This document shows, piece after piece, positions 11,827 through 26,100 of a stretch of DNA of 64,000 nt (position 1 is the stretch's first letter; every line of letters begins with the position of its first letter). The stretch lies in the NCBI RefSeq assembly GCF_028389875.1, contig NC_084666.1, forward strand, positions 28,552,308 to 28,616,307. Direction: 5' to 3'. A program made the translations under genes and the position numbers. Under the pieces are notes generated by a model, which saw nothing but the letters and a program-made list of their open reading frames with translations, did no database searches and had not been told where the DNA came from. The DNA is from Rhea pennata (Eukaryota; Chordata; Aves; Rheiformes; Rheidae).

Positions 11827-14800
11827 GTGGTGATATTTTGTTTCAGACTGCTTGTGATCAAGTCCTCCTTTTTTTTTTCTTACCTTTTAACAGAATTTCT
11901 TTCAATCATTTGACTTGTAATGGACTGTTTGGTTCATTTTTATGAAGCAAAAGTAATTCTATCTAAGCAGAGCAGTAGAAAAGCTACCAGCAATATGACG
12001 TGAAAACTGCAGCTTAAAGGTCTGTAATATATTCACAGCTTTATAGTCACAACTTCAAAGGAGTGATTAGTTGATCTTGCTACTTATTTTTGGAGCTGCA
12101 GATTTGTTTTTGAGTAGAAAATGAATGTAAAACGTTGCAAGGAGAGTAATGAAGTTTAAGCAATTGATCTTTATTTATTTTTATTTTTATTTTTTTCCTT
12201 CCACTATTTGAGCAACTAGTCCTAAGGCTTTCCACTGAATGTGTTACATTCTGATGTACTGCCTGTTCCAGAGAAGCAGTCCATTATGGTAATCAAGTCT
12301 GAGATTATTTTCACCAGTTCTTAAAATGTAGGCATTGCTTGTGTTAGAGGTGGTGCATCACAGTCTTCTGTACCGTACGAACCTTCATATTACTCCCCAA
12401 ATGGATTATGATGTTAGCTGTTTGTAGATTAAATGTAAATATCTTTACTTCATATTCAAGGGTTATTTACTAACCCAGTTGTCAGCATACTTTGGAAAGA
12501 CTGAAATGCTTTGTGCCTAGAACAAACAACCTGATAATTATCAAAATATCATAAATGTGTGATTGAAAATATGAGCTTTACTGTACTCTCATTACTGTAT
12601 CTGAAGTTCCCAATCTACTCCTAAGATTTTAGTATTTTTTTCATAACCAATCCAGGGTATCAAGGACACACTGTTGTTTCCAGCCTTGAGCTTAGCCTTT
12701 TGTTGTCCTGTGAGAAGAGTGTGTCAAGACTATGACCAACATCCCATCAGCTACACCGGTGATCCTCACTGAAGAATTCAGTACATATTAGCCTACTTTA
12801 TGAAGCCTATTCTGAGACTTACTCTGTTTATTATCTACTGTCAACTGTTATAGTAACTTAAGCCTTATCTGAACATGAGTTTTGCTGCCTGAAGTTACTG
12901 ATGAAACTGAAGTTCAGCTTCTCCAGAGCAGATGCAGTTGTACCTCTCTGCAAGTATAACTACTATATTGTGTGTGTTTCTCTACCGTTTGTTTGTTCTA
13001 GTACGACTGCAACTTTTTTGAATGGTGTAGGAATTTTTGAAAATTCTCTATAACTGAACGAGCTAAACGAGTAGTTTTCAGTACAAACAAAATGCAGCTG
13101 ATTGGTATCAGCTGAAGTAGGAAAGAAAAATGACTATGGATAGAATCTGAAAGGATTCAGTGAGTGGGGGGACTGTGTAGCTATTGGGTACTGCAGGACT
13201 TGGAGAACTAAGATGATTATAGAGAGGTCCAGAGTCTTTAAAGCACACTGTGTGGGGACTGTTGGGAGTGGCAGAAAATATAAAAGGTTTTGTATTACTT
13301 CTCAGAACAACTGCTAATGATGTGAGGAGCAAATGCGAAGAAGAAACTGGTTATTTGGGTTTGAGTGAACATATAGCAATATTTGGAGTGATCAGTGGCA
13401 AAAGTGCAATATATGTGGAAGGAAGTTTCAGACAGAACATCAATAGTATTCTGACAGTAGAGTGAGATACTTTGTCACATGATTAAAAAGAAGCCATAGC
13501 CATATTGAAGGAGCAAATTGCTGTCTCTGTGGATATGATAAGAAAAACGTACAATTTTTCGTATAACTTTTAGACATAAAAGGCTTCTAAAACTGACTGC
13601 ATCTCAGAAGTTAGGTATTGTACATATCTTCGCTGCAGCGTTACGGTAGTCAGAAAAAAGTGAGAAAATGATTTTCCAATATTGTTATTTTAAAAGTATA
13701 CTGAACTGTAGCAGAAGCAAATGAGAAAACACTGCTGTATGTTAGTTGACACAGCTACTCAAATATGTTGTTTTTCCCATCATCTGCGGAGTTAACTTAC
13801 GTATTGAGATTTCTTAACTTAGCAGCTGGTGTAGCCAAAAGGTTAACTTGGAGAGGTCTGCCAAAGCAGTGTCTGAAAACTCATGCGTACCATAAAGAGT
13901 AAGTGTGTTGTTTTGATGTATTGACTTTTTAAAGTTGCTTTGGCTGCAATTAATTTCTGTGTACAGTGAGTTTTACTGAATTTTACTGATTATGGATGCT
14001 GGGAATGGTGGTGGTGGCAGGGAAATGCCGTTCCATTTTCCACTCTTAGTGGTTATGTAGCTGTGCTTCTGAGGAATCAGTCTGAAACTTGTGCCCAGTT
14101 CTCTGCTTCTAGACTGCCTCTAATAGTGTGGTGGGTTTTGTATTACAAAGTGGTTGTTCTTGAATTACGGAGTAGCAGCCTTAGTATTCAGTAGAAGCTA
14201 AGATATTGTATAGATATTGAGGCTATGTGGGGATTAGGAGAGAGAAGTTAAAATGGGAGAGTGCACCATTTACAGATGCAGATTTGTGTTGGGGAAAGAC
14301 CTTTTTATTTTAGAGTTTTTGTCTTCTTAATTTAACGTTTCTGGGAATACTAGGATTTTGCAGATTTGAGTGTTCTGTCTTCTAGTTCTTGTCCAAAATT
14401 CTTCATACAGACTGAGTAGAGGGTTACTAGTATAAAATTTGTGTTTCAAAAACAGAAATCAAAACCAAACCTTTATATTCTTGAATAATTTGATGACAAA
14501 TTATCAGTTTCATCAGAAGATGATTTCATTCTTGTTTCTTGAGCTAAGGACTTCTAAAGAAGGAAGTTGTTAGAAGCACTGGTACTGGTTTATGTCTTAG
14601 TTATCGGTTCAGGTATCACTGAGTGCTGGAGAAAAAAGAACACATATCTTCCAAGGACTAATGGGAAAGTGAGCTGATCTGTGCAGATAACAGATTCATT
14701 GCTTGTAATTGAGTTACAGACATTACTGAGTTCAGTATTTGTAAATACCATAGTGACCTAAATGAAATCCATGTAGCTCTTACCTGAAACTGCTGTGTAA

Positions 14801-16870
14801 TTTACTTCTGAGTTATGTTAGAAAATCTGAGAAAATCAGCCAGATTTATTAAAAGTATATATTTTATGTATAAATGTACATGTGTGGATGTGTGCATGTG
14901 TGTATGTACACACACACATATATATTAAAAAACATAGGTGACTACCTGCCTTTGGAAATACATAACTGACAATAATTGCCATGTTAGTTATGTCAAATTA
15001 CTTTTAAAAAAAACCTGAGGGGGCTAAAGAAAATATTTATCAAAAGATAGAAATATCGGCACTGGTTTCTGTGTTGTAATTTTATTGCCATGCTTTTTTA
15101 GTTCCAAATCTTACGACACACTAACAAACTATTAGGTTCTGTCAGCATCCTTCTGTTCTTTCTCTGCTTTCTCTTTAAAAATACTTTCAAAAATGTACAG
15201 AGCCATTAGACCTGCTTCTCTTCTGGTAGAGGTAAAATGTGTCCTTTCTATTAAAGTTTTTTTTTCTTCTTCTTTTGCCAAATTGAAATGCTTTTTGTGT
15301 TGTTGTCACCTCCCCCTCTCCCCCGCCTGATGCTTCGGGGTTCAGTGATGCTTCAGAAATAGTCTCAGTATTTTGATTAGCAGCCCTCTTATCGTAACGA
15401 TGCACATAATCTGGAGCTGCTGATTTGTACATAGGAGTGTGCTTATTTCAAACCTGCCTGCCTCGGTCATTGTTTTTAAAATACTGTAAATAGTTCTGTA
15501 TACCTGAACTGTTACAAATGTCTTTTTTGTTAAGTCTGAAATTTTTCTTTCTTATATAGTACACTTAAAACATTTAAAGATTACTAGATTACAATTACTG
15601 GTTAATCCTCAACCTGCATGGACAGAATGATTAAAGCTGTCAAGAAGGTAAGGAATGAAAAAGATCAATGTTGAAAATTCAGTTGGTTTGAAGTTGCTCT
15701 TTGTTTGCAGTTGTCCCTAGTAAAGCTCGAGATTGCTACAGCAAAAAGAAGATAGAGGAAAGAATTCTTTTTCATATATTACTTTTTATACTTCTGGTGT
15801 ATAAGCAGGGTTTGATAATGGACCTTTTTCGTTTATTGGCGTGCTCTAACTTGGGCCGTATCTGAGGAGAGCTGCTAGGTTGCATCAGCTCTGAAGTAGC
15901 ATTCATAGGAGAAGCAAAAGCAGAGAAGGAAGGAAATAGGTGACAGTAGTAGGAGGCATTGATCTGAGCAAGTTTACATATTGCTTTGGTCTGCGCAAAA
16001 CTCCCAAACTAACATTATTACCAAGGGCATGGAAAAAACTGTTGGCAGCCTTTTTTCTCTGTTATTACATGCATGTACCTACTTTGCCCCTCTTACTGTA
16101 CATACTGGTCCTGCTTTCTGTAATGGGTTCGATGCCTTAAATCCCAGAGACTTCTAAGAATACTGCAACTGAATACTGCTCAGACTTATTTTGCACTTTA
16201 GACCACTTATATTGTCCAGTAGATAACAGATTTCTCTGAGGATGAGAGACACACTTTGTTAGCACGAAGCAGAACTGTTTCCACAAGATTGCTGTTCCAT
16301 CTGCTGGGAGACTGCAGCCTGCTTGCTGTTGTACCAGGCTCTTTTTGAGTGGAAAGTGAGTGTTTGATAACTTCAGGTTATTCTGTTTTCAGCCATCTGT
16401 TAGGTGCAGCAGTCTCTCCTCCCTGTTCTTTGTGCTAAAGCTCAGGGTGGATTTTACAGTATTGTTCTCTGCTCCATAAAAAAGAATGGGGTTTGCAAAT
16501 GGGTCTAGAGAGAAACTGATGTAGTTCAATTACAATCAGTGTGTTTTAATTTTTTTAACTTCCTTCAAAAAGGGACTAGTACCAGTGAAGCCAGCTTTCC
16601 TTTTCCACTTTTGTGATTGACTTTGGGATCCAAGGAGGTAGGAGGTCTGGAGAATTATAGCACTTGTAATATCTTTCTTATTCTTTCCTGCTCTGTCACA
16701 CTCTGCCTTTAAAACTGTTACAGACTCATGTTTACCTGTCTTCACAAGATAGTGGGAATTCAGAAGCTTCTAATCCACAAATATGGCTCAAAATGCAGAA
16801 GTCATACATACTATTTGACTGTATAGGAGTGAATCCCATAAGAAAAACAAGATGATAGTGATAATGTAAT
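11827..16870. other. Intergenic DCUN1D4-LRRC66, no gene seen
   Basis: About 5 kb between the convergently transcribed genes. A mixed TG/CA stretch with a small inverted repeat lies at about 14870-14930. I found no exon with family resemblance and no further recognisable repeat. Confidence 0.6.
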
Positions 16871-16890
16871 AAGAATATAGCAGCGTTGCA

Positions 16891-16896
16891 TTTATT
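16891..16896 (-). terminator. Candidate LRRC66 polyadenylation signal
   Basis: TTTATT on the plus strand, i.e. AATAAA on the minus strand, about 530 bp past the LRRC66 stop. A second copy at 17057-17062 would give a shorter 3' UTR. Both are inferred from the hexamer alone. Confidence 0.35.
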
Positions 16897-17425
16897 TTAG
16901 ACAAAAATAAAATGGTGTATATCAGAGACAATTTCCAAGGCAAATAATAACATCAGCACTGACAAGAAAGTAAATATATAAAAATTAAAAATTACTGCAA
17001 GATTTATTACAATTGCAGGTAGTTTACTCATTTTGAGTATCTTTGTGTTTTGTTTTTTTATTTTTTCCAAGTACTATTCTAAATACAAACCCATGGTTTC
17101 TGGCTTACATGTACACAGATGTTTGTGTAGGCCTGAATTACCCTTTGGCTTTATGGTACCTATGTGTTTCTAAATTAGATGAAACCAGACTTTAGAGCAT
17201 AGCATGCAGCTACATTCACCTGATTGTTTAGCCTAGTTCCATAACTTGTTCTTCTGAAGCTAAAGGCAGATTATTGTACTGAGGGGGTGAGGGGAAATAA
17301 AATCAGTGTTTAGGAGTTACCAGGAGCCAGAGAACTTCATTTTTAAGACAGAGTCATTTTTTCACCTCCTGTATGACATCATCTCTGTGGGAGTCCCAAG
17401 TGTTGTGGTTTTACATTTTTATACC

Positions 17426-20145
17426 TCATTTATTGCAGTTTGTTCTCCTGCTTTGCAAAACATTAGCAAATCCATCAAATGCTCTTTTCTTCTTAACAAA
17501 AAAGTGACCCTGAGCTAAATTGGTTGTATTTTTTTGATCAAGTTTTTCACCTGAATTTTGGAGATAGACAGCTGTTGTAGAATTACTTTCCAATTCTGTC
17601 AAAGTAGTGTAATCCTCTGTCTCGCTGGAACTGGTCTTTCTGGAGATTGTATTTCCTATAGTCTTTTGTGGGAATGACCATAAACTGTATTGTGTGCTTT
17701 CATTAAAGAAGCTGTGTGTGAGTCGTGAGCAATATGCATTTTCTTCAATCTGATCCAGCTGGGAATAATCTTCTATGTTGAAGACTGACTCTGTTTTCCC
17801 AGAACAGTTAAGAGGATGCAAATTTGCCCTAACATTGCAAGACTGCATTTCTTCGGGCAGGCTACAATTGATGCTATCTTGCGTTTCTGTATCCTCATCA
17901 AATTCTCTTTTATTAAAGCCTTTTTGCATTTTCTCTGCACAAATCTTAGGCATTTTTACTTGCTTCCCCTGTGGTAATGAGTCGTCTTTCTCAGAAATAA
18001 CCATTGCACATCTTTCAGTTGTGCTTTGAGGCCGAGACTGAAGAGATGATTCATTGATGGCTATGTTGGAACACGGTAGTGACGTTTCTCCAATGATTTG
18101 ATTCAAACTAAAATCGATGGGAGCAAATGTAAAGTGATTGTACGCAGATGTATTTGTGTTTCTTCTTAATGTAATATCCCCTTCGCTGCTGTTCTCTTCA
18201 GAGGAACTCCTCTCTGTGTGCTCTTCTGCACTGATCTCTGCGTTTTCTTTTTGTTCAGTGGGACTGAATCTCTGAAAATGCTGGGGTTGAGTGGAAAAAT
18301 AATAGAGCTGCAAGTCTGCCTCTTTGGAAGGAGTGTTCTCTGTATGTGATGCATATGTGGGAGAATGTTTTGATGAAGCCAACTTCTTATCATTAAATTT
18401 TGTATTTTGCTTGCAGAGGGGGTTGGAAATAGAGTTTTGAATTGTTGACTCTGTATTGGTAAAACACTTAAACGTTTCAGGAACTTCTTGACTTGTAAAA
18501 GTGGTTGTGTCAGAATCTGACACAGTTACACGATCATCACCACATGTGTTAGTGTAAGGTAGTTCTGTTTCAGACATGGTAGTATCTGATGCATAATTAA
18601 CAGTGGTTTCAAAATAGGCATTGGTCATGTTTTCATCTTTTCCAGTATGCTGAAGTTCAGCATCAAGGCTTGGAGGCTCTGGCACTGCTGAGAACTTACC
18701 AGTTCCATTGTTTGTATCTGCTTTTTCTAGTGACGATTGACAGCCTTGGGGATTGTCGCTAGGTTGTCCCAGTTCAAAATCTGCTAAAGAACTACAGTCG
18801 CTCAATGTAAATGAAGTCCCTTCATCTGAAGAGCTATCACCAAATACATCTGCTAAATAATCTTTTTCATTAGTACCTTCTGGTTTATAGTATTCCGTAA
18901 GAGAATTTTCTTTTGTTAAGTAGGTGTTTAAATTCTCATTATTTATATCTTTCTGGCAGCTATTTGGTAAAATAAAATCTGCATCACTGATTTTATTTAT
19001 TTTACTGTTTACACCAAGCTCTTCATCACAGTTTTGTGTTCTGGGCACAAATAGTGTAGCTCTTAAGGGTTTGTGGGATTCGTTATGTGAGATCATGTCT
19101 TTCCGTTCAGGAGAATCTGGTGTAGCCTCTGTAATCTCAGACTGCAGCAGATCAGATTTGTTAGTTATCTTACTGTTCCCAGAGTTTTGCACGTTTGTAT
19201 GCATCTGTATTCCAGAAAATGGAAAGCCACTCTCTCCTGTGTAAGGTAAATCTAAACCTGAAGATTCAGTGTGAATTGAGTAAGAATCAGCATTCAGTCT
19301 GCTGGGTGTGGGAGGGAAATTGCTCTTCCCTGAGTCTTCATTATTTGCGTAATTTAAATCTTCATGTAATGAAATGTCATTATTTGTTAGTTTTCTTGGT
19401 GTTATTTCATTGCTGTTTTTGCAGTCCATCCTTACAGAAGATTGTCCAGTCTGATCAACCTCTGTATAAATCTCGGCGATATTAGTTGCTTTGCTATTTG
19501 AAAACACTGATTCTTGCTTAGGTTTGATCTCATTACTGATTTGCTTCTGGTACTTTTCCTCAGTATTTGGTGCACATACATTACTATAAATGACATTTTC
19601 ATACAACCTAGAAGTTTCTGTAGGAAAAATACATGTGTTTTTAAAAGGATTTTCATTACAGATGGACAAATTATTCTGTGTATTTGTAGGTATGCTTGCA
19701 GAACACTCTCTGCCCAGAGTTTCATTTGAAAAAGCTTGATTAGAATAAATGTGTTCTGAAGTTGAATTCTTGTTTCTGCGCATGAGTCTCCACAAGGTCA
19801 CAAGGTAGGGTCTGGCAAAAGCACCCAGACAAAAAGCACAAACAAATGTAATGAACACGGAGAGGCAGACAGCCAATGCAAAGTCTTGCTCAGTTTTTCC
19901 TTGTCTAAAAACGGTATTAGTATCCCGGGTTTTTCTAGCCAAAGAAGTTGAAAGCTTTTCCTTTACCTCTATATTGTAGATGAGAAATTTCTTCCTTATT
20001 GTATTAAAAGTACACATATAAAATCCTTCAACAGTTCTGTCAGCATTGTGTATTACTAAATTATTCATTTTATCCAGTGTCATGTGAGGAAGACTAATAT
20101 CTTTTGAAATTCTGCCGGTAGGTGTCCACCAAGAGACCTCATTAC
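17426..20145 (-). CDS. LRRC66: LRRC66 coding exon 4 (Ig-like domain, TM, entire cytoplasmic tail)
   Basis: A single 2720 bp terminal exon after acceptor TTATTTCAG. It encodes GNEVSWWTPTGR.., the Ig Tyr-x-Cys (GFYMC), the TM segment beginning FALAVCLSVFITFVCAF, the basic stop-transfer RLMRRNK, and the long polar tail. Tyrosines sit in short motifs: HIYSNQ, VIYSNV (residues 518-523), EIYTEV, DYSQL and EDYTTL (residues 1177-1182). The frame is open throughout, although the composition is low-complexity and polar. Confidence 0.93.
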
Positions 20146-23100
20146 CTGAAATAAAAGAAAACATGAATTAAATTTGCCTTAAAAGTAGAAAATGCTAGGA
20201 TTGAAGGGTCAGTTTATTTCTATAGATATTCTATGACCATCTCTGATTAAGATGTAACATTTTATTCTTATGATCCATGTTTTCTTTTTATCCATCTATA
20301 ATCATTAAATACTGGGCCAAATGTCTATTAAATCACTTTGTTCTTCTCCACACTTAAAATGCAGCACATAGTGTCTTACTACCAATATTTATAAGAAAAT
20401 TAGCATGGGTAGGAGGGGGAATCACTGGAATTACATAAAGATGTTCTGGGTCATATTGGGAATACATGCTAATCTACTTCATGCAAGATCTGTACTCAGA
20501 GCCACCTCTTTTTCAGCATGGTGGCTACATGGAGCTATTAGGTAAAAATTTAATCCGTAGTTAACTATCAGTGTTTCGGCAACTGTGATTTTTTTTTCAT
20601 GTGGTTACTGCTTTGACTGGAACAAAAATGTTTGAAAACCAAGGCTATTTGTATCTACCTATTGATTATTCCAGACTTCAGCTACTGCAGGGAATAGCTG
20701 CTTGTTGGCTTTGGGGAGTACATTTCAAGATTGTGTGTACGTGTTTGCTTTTGGATCTGCTTGGGTTTACAGTTCATTTTTGGTACAATCTAATGTGTTG
20801 TTTTTAATCCCATGATCACATTTTTCTCCATGACTTTCCTTGAAAATAGATAAAGCAGGTGGCGTATTTGATCAACCCCAGGTACTTTCGTTTGGGGATA
20901 AAGCACTCCAAATGGAAAGGCTTATCACCTCTGAGTGCTCTTAGTCTGTTGGAGTGAAACTGCTTTGGCTTATGGCACAAGATAAATGCACCTCCTTTAA
21001 GTTCTGTTTTTGTTTTTCTTTCGCATGGAGAAAACCTTAGCTTTGTAGAACTTGTCATTGGCACTTCAAGTACTCCCTATTAATTGCATATGCCGAATTT
21101 GTTTGCTGAGTGAACTGTGCTGCAGTCTTCAGTGGCTGTACTTCTGTAGGAGAAATATAGCTCCTTTCTCTTTCACATGCAAATAGTTTTTCATCTCGTT
21201 TTGCTATAACTAAGCACTAGAAACACTATTGCATCCCTTCTCATCTTTCTGTGTGTCCCAATATGACTACCCCATAGCTATTAATCACAATAGTAAGAAA
21301 TAAAGCCTAGTTGTCTCTTGTGTCCAAGCATTAATTGATTTATAACATACTTATTTAAACTTCGTTGTGTATATTTATATGTTAGTATCATTTACTAGTT
21401 GGATGCAAGATAGGAGATTAAGATGTTTTGGGGAAAACTGACTTTCCAGTATTCTAACTGACATACTTTCTAAGCAAATAATTTGCCTGTTAGATTGTTT
21501 CTCAGTTCTTTTTTGAACAAATTTATCATTCTGCATGCGTTCGGATTTTAGCAGTGTATGAACAGTCTGTTTTACGTACCTATTTTGTTATCCAAGTCAC
21601 AGTTCAGCACAGATGTCTTTCCTTTTGGGATTACAGTTGTTTTAAATGAAACACTGTCACTGCAGTGTAAATGGAAACTTGAAAGAGGCAGGAGAGGTTT
21701 CCGTAAATTGTTAGCAAATTTATTGCATGAAATATTCCACTTTTTCCTCATTGAGTCAAAAAGAATATGAATTAAATGTTTGAAAGCATTTAGTCTGCAG
21801 CTACGTATCCAGGGATTAGTTGATGAATCCACTCCAAGTTGAAATATGTTCGAATTGATTAATACCTGTGGTGGAAGGGTGGTCAGAGCATTTCCACGGA
21901 GATCCACAACCTATTTGGAAATAATTCATTCAAAATTAATTCATTCAGAATCAGTTTATCAAGTCTTGGAATAGAATCTGAACTGGTGTATTGTCAACAA
22001 TAACTTTTTAGTATAGCAAGCATTTCTAAAGAAATGGGAACAATATAACTTTAGAATTTCAAGTATATTATTCTAAGCTTTTTGATTTAGATGAAAAAAA
22101 GGATTGAATTATATTTAGCTCTCTTTCATTGTAGAATACTCTTATCTGTATGACTGGGACTATCACATGGTTCTCATCATGACTGTCTATTAAATTTTGC
22201 CCTTGGGTGCAGAAATGATGCAAAAGGCTTTCTGTCATGAAAACACCATATGCTTTGTCATGGCTCTGTGGTCTCCTTAGAAGCGGCCTCTACAGCCATA
22301 TCTCCTCTGAAACTCCTCTGGAATTTTTTCTCAACTCAACTGTGCTGAAGTTGATTGGTAAGGATATATGGTATCATTTTAGGGTTTTGGGTTTCTTGCA
22401 GGGAATGGAAGAGGGATGTGTGCGCATATGCAGAAGGAATGGAGGATTAAAAGGATGTGCACATGTGTGGGAAAGGAGAATGCCACAGAAGTATGGTCCT
22501 TTCCCTTTGTGAACCTCCCTGCAGATAGGAAATTATCTATAATACTGTCTTGATGGCACTTTCTTTTTCGAAGTCTTACTGTTAGAAGACCACTGAGATT
22601 TTGATTTAATCTGTGTGGCGTAGGGAAGTGATAATGCTTTTCTGTGCACACAAAAATAATTTTTAAAAAAATTGTAAAATCAGAACAATCTATCTCAGTA
22701 GTATCTTATTCCCTTTAGTAGGCATCAGAGGTAGATAATGCTTTAATACTTTGTGGCAAAATGAAATGATACATGTATGTGTGTATACGTATTTATATAT
22801 ACATGTACATACACTGAGTCAACTAAATACCAATTTATGCTTGGAGTAAGTGTGAGAGATGGGTAGCTAAAATCTGGTGTGTACTTGGTTAAGAGTACTT
22901 AAATGTATTTCTATATTTCTTTTCTGCTCGAGTCCCTCTTTCAACTCGCAGAAAACTAATAGACTATCCTAGATAACTTTTGTACCGGCCTTCACCTATT
23001 TCTGTATGTATCCTATTTTTCTTTCTGTATAGAAGATATTAACAAGTCTGTACTGCACAGTGTAGTGTAGGGATATGGAGGTGGTTGAGTAACAATAATA

Positions 23101-26100
23101 GTTTGGCTGCTGTAGCACCAGCAACACCTTTTGGAGTGTATCTGTCTTGCCAGAAAGCAGTTTGCAGGGTAGATGCATCTGTTCACAAAACCCAGAAGGA
23201 AAAGTAAAACTGATGTGCATGTATTAAATTGTAGAAAATGAGTTGTTGGGCCATTAAGATGGATGGATAAATGAATGAATGTTGGGACCTTTGCTAAAAT
23301 AGTTATCCTGCACAAGGTAAAGTTATTGATTAAAAATTAAGTTCTGTCCTGTAATGGATCCATAGCCAATAACGATTGATTTTTTTTTTTCTCCTTCTCC
23401 TTTCCCCCCACAGATGAATAATCCAAATTTAAAATTGACTAGGTCCTACCTTGCTCCAACACATTGGCCTAAAGCACAGCATATCAGTGTATATGGTATA
23501 GCGTGCTTGCTACTTCATAGCTGTTGATATCTGGCCATAGTCTGACTTTTGCCATTTAAAGCTTTCCTTGCTTTTTAAATAAATCTGTTTATATAATCTG
23601 TTTGTAAAATCTGTTTACAAGCTTTTCATGTCACAGATGTGCTCCAGTAAGTTTAAATGAACATAAATCAGTGTTGTGAATCAGAGAGATGATGCTAAAA
23701 GGATGCCTTTAAAAATCAGACTGCTTTAAAATATTTACAAGAAAAATAAATCACATATTGTTCTGTCCTCCAGCTGTGAATTGAAGTTCATGCCATTGAT
23801 AATTTTTTTTATTTTAAGGATGTATTTTGTATAGTTAAGAGTGTGTATGTCTATATATTAAATACACAAAAAATGGTTATTTTCAGCACTAGCTTTAATT
23901 TTTATAATTGTATGCTAATATAATAAAGACTAATATAATCTTTTCTGAATAGTTAAACATTAGTATCATGAACAAGAATTAATACAAAACACACAAACCA
24001 GTATTACAGCTGTTTCTAACCTGTAATTTGTGGAGATCCTTGAAGGCGTCTGGATGAATTTTAGTGACCTTGTTGTCTTGTAAGTAGATATTCTTCAGTT
24101 GTGAGCAGTTTTGAAAATCATTCAGATCAATTTGTAATATGTCATTGGATGACAAATGAACGGTTTGTAAAGACTGCAGCATTCCTAGTCCTAAAACGTA
24201 AAACATTTTTGTTTTTCTTATTCTTGTTTTTCTAAACGTGTCCAGCAGCTTTTTAAAACTCCTTGTGACAACATTACTGTCTGTTGCAGCTAGCTACTGC
24301 AGGCTTTGATTTATCACGTCTTTTCTATTCAATGGTGTTACCCATTTCAGAAGTTGTATGGCATCAACAGCAGGCACCTTAATATATTTACAAATCAGTG
24401 ATTTTCTTTTTTTTTGAATTCAGACATCCATAAAAGCAGTAACATGGCCATGATCTCTGTACTTTGAGCACATCTCTCTGGAGAATTAGAGATGGGAAGG
24501 GAGGAGTGTGAAAAAGGGCAGAATATACCCTGTTTTTTGAATCATAGTATGTTGATAGTAAATGAAAGGGAGAGATGCAAAAAGTAACAAAATGTCTCCT
24601 ATTCATTGCTATCTTCAAGTTAATGTACATTTTTCATATATAGAATTATTTGACCCGTAGTCATAGGATGTAAAGCTGACTGAAAACTAAAACTTAGTTT
24701 GTGTTGATTATGGCTGCATGCCTGGTATTAAGCATATCAGCTTATTCACCAGCGTTTCCTAGTTATGATAGCATCTGTCTTGTGTATGTGGCTGTTTTAA
24801 AAACTAAGGATGCCTCATTTTTCTGAGACACTCTGCAAGGAGCCTTTATAACTCCAACCTGCAAATTCTGAATGGAAGGCTGCACCTGCATGTTCAGCAT
24901 CAGCACAGTTTTGTAACAGATGTCACTTGTGGGTGATTTTTTTTGATCATAGGGCATTATTTAGAAGCTACTAATTCTGCTTAAAAATTTTGCACTTGGT
25001 GTCATCAAGTTTACAGGAAATCTTGAATGCCAGCTTGCTCCTCCTCTTTGCTGAGTAACTATCTCCGAGCTTATTGCAAAAGGCTGACAGAATAATTTGC
25101 TCCTCCTGTACATCTAGAGGAAGGTACTATGAAAGGCATTCAGAAGTTCTGGCAGTTCCATCATTTCTTCCTTGCATATTTATGAAGATTTGCAGCTTGC
25201 CTGCTTGAAGCTACGTTTGTGCCAAAAGTGTACACTACTATGGCACTGACTGTGGCCCTATCTATCTTGAACGTCGAGAGAAGGGTTTCTTTATAGTCAA
25301 ACTACTTCAGAATTTAAGCTTGAGCTTCTTACAACGTCTCCCATACCAGAGCTTAATAAACAGAAGGTCAATGAAGTATTTGGGGGAATGAAAATAAAGT
25401 TCTGAACACACATTTAAATGAATATGGGATTTAAATACAATTTAGGTGTATCATAGCATGATGTGTAGCAATTTGATTTTTAACATCTAGAAGTTATTGG
25501 AATCTCTTAAAGTGTAGTCTTTCTAACCCAGTATGGCATCCTATAATAATAGTACATTGTTATTTATAGCAAAACAATCAAAATCTCATCAATGTATTTT
25601 ATAGTATAAGCTATTTCTATACTTTCCCCAAGGAAACTTTTTAGATACTTACATATACACTTAGCAAAATAATGAAGCAAACGTTTACTGCATGCCAGAG
25701 AATCTGGTATCAAAAGAGGGGAATGATAGACCTAAATCCTGTGCAATTTCAGGATTATTCTCTTTGATGACATTATGAGATATGCCATTTCCCTCCCCCA
25801 GTATTTTTGAAGTTCAAGCCTAAAGAATATGATGGTATCAGAGATCAGTAAAATTTAACAAATGAATATGTAGGGTTGAGTTGCTTTTGCTTTATTTAAG
25901 CACTTTTTGAACAAAGTGAATTGTCTGTTTCTGAGGGCACAGGCTGTTGTAAAGGGTATGCTTAGCATACTTCAGTGACTAGCAAATACTTTCTAGAAGT
26001 TTACTGAAGACTTAATTCACTGTCATTAGTAGAATTTGTCACTTTGGGTGTTCTCTCTTGAAAGTGTTAACGAAGAGATGGCAGTGAATACAGTAATTTT

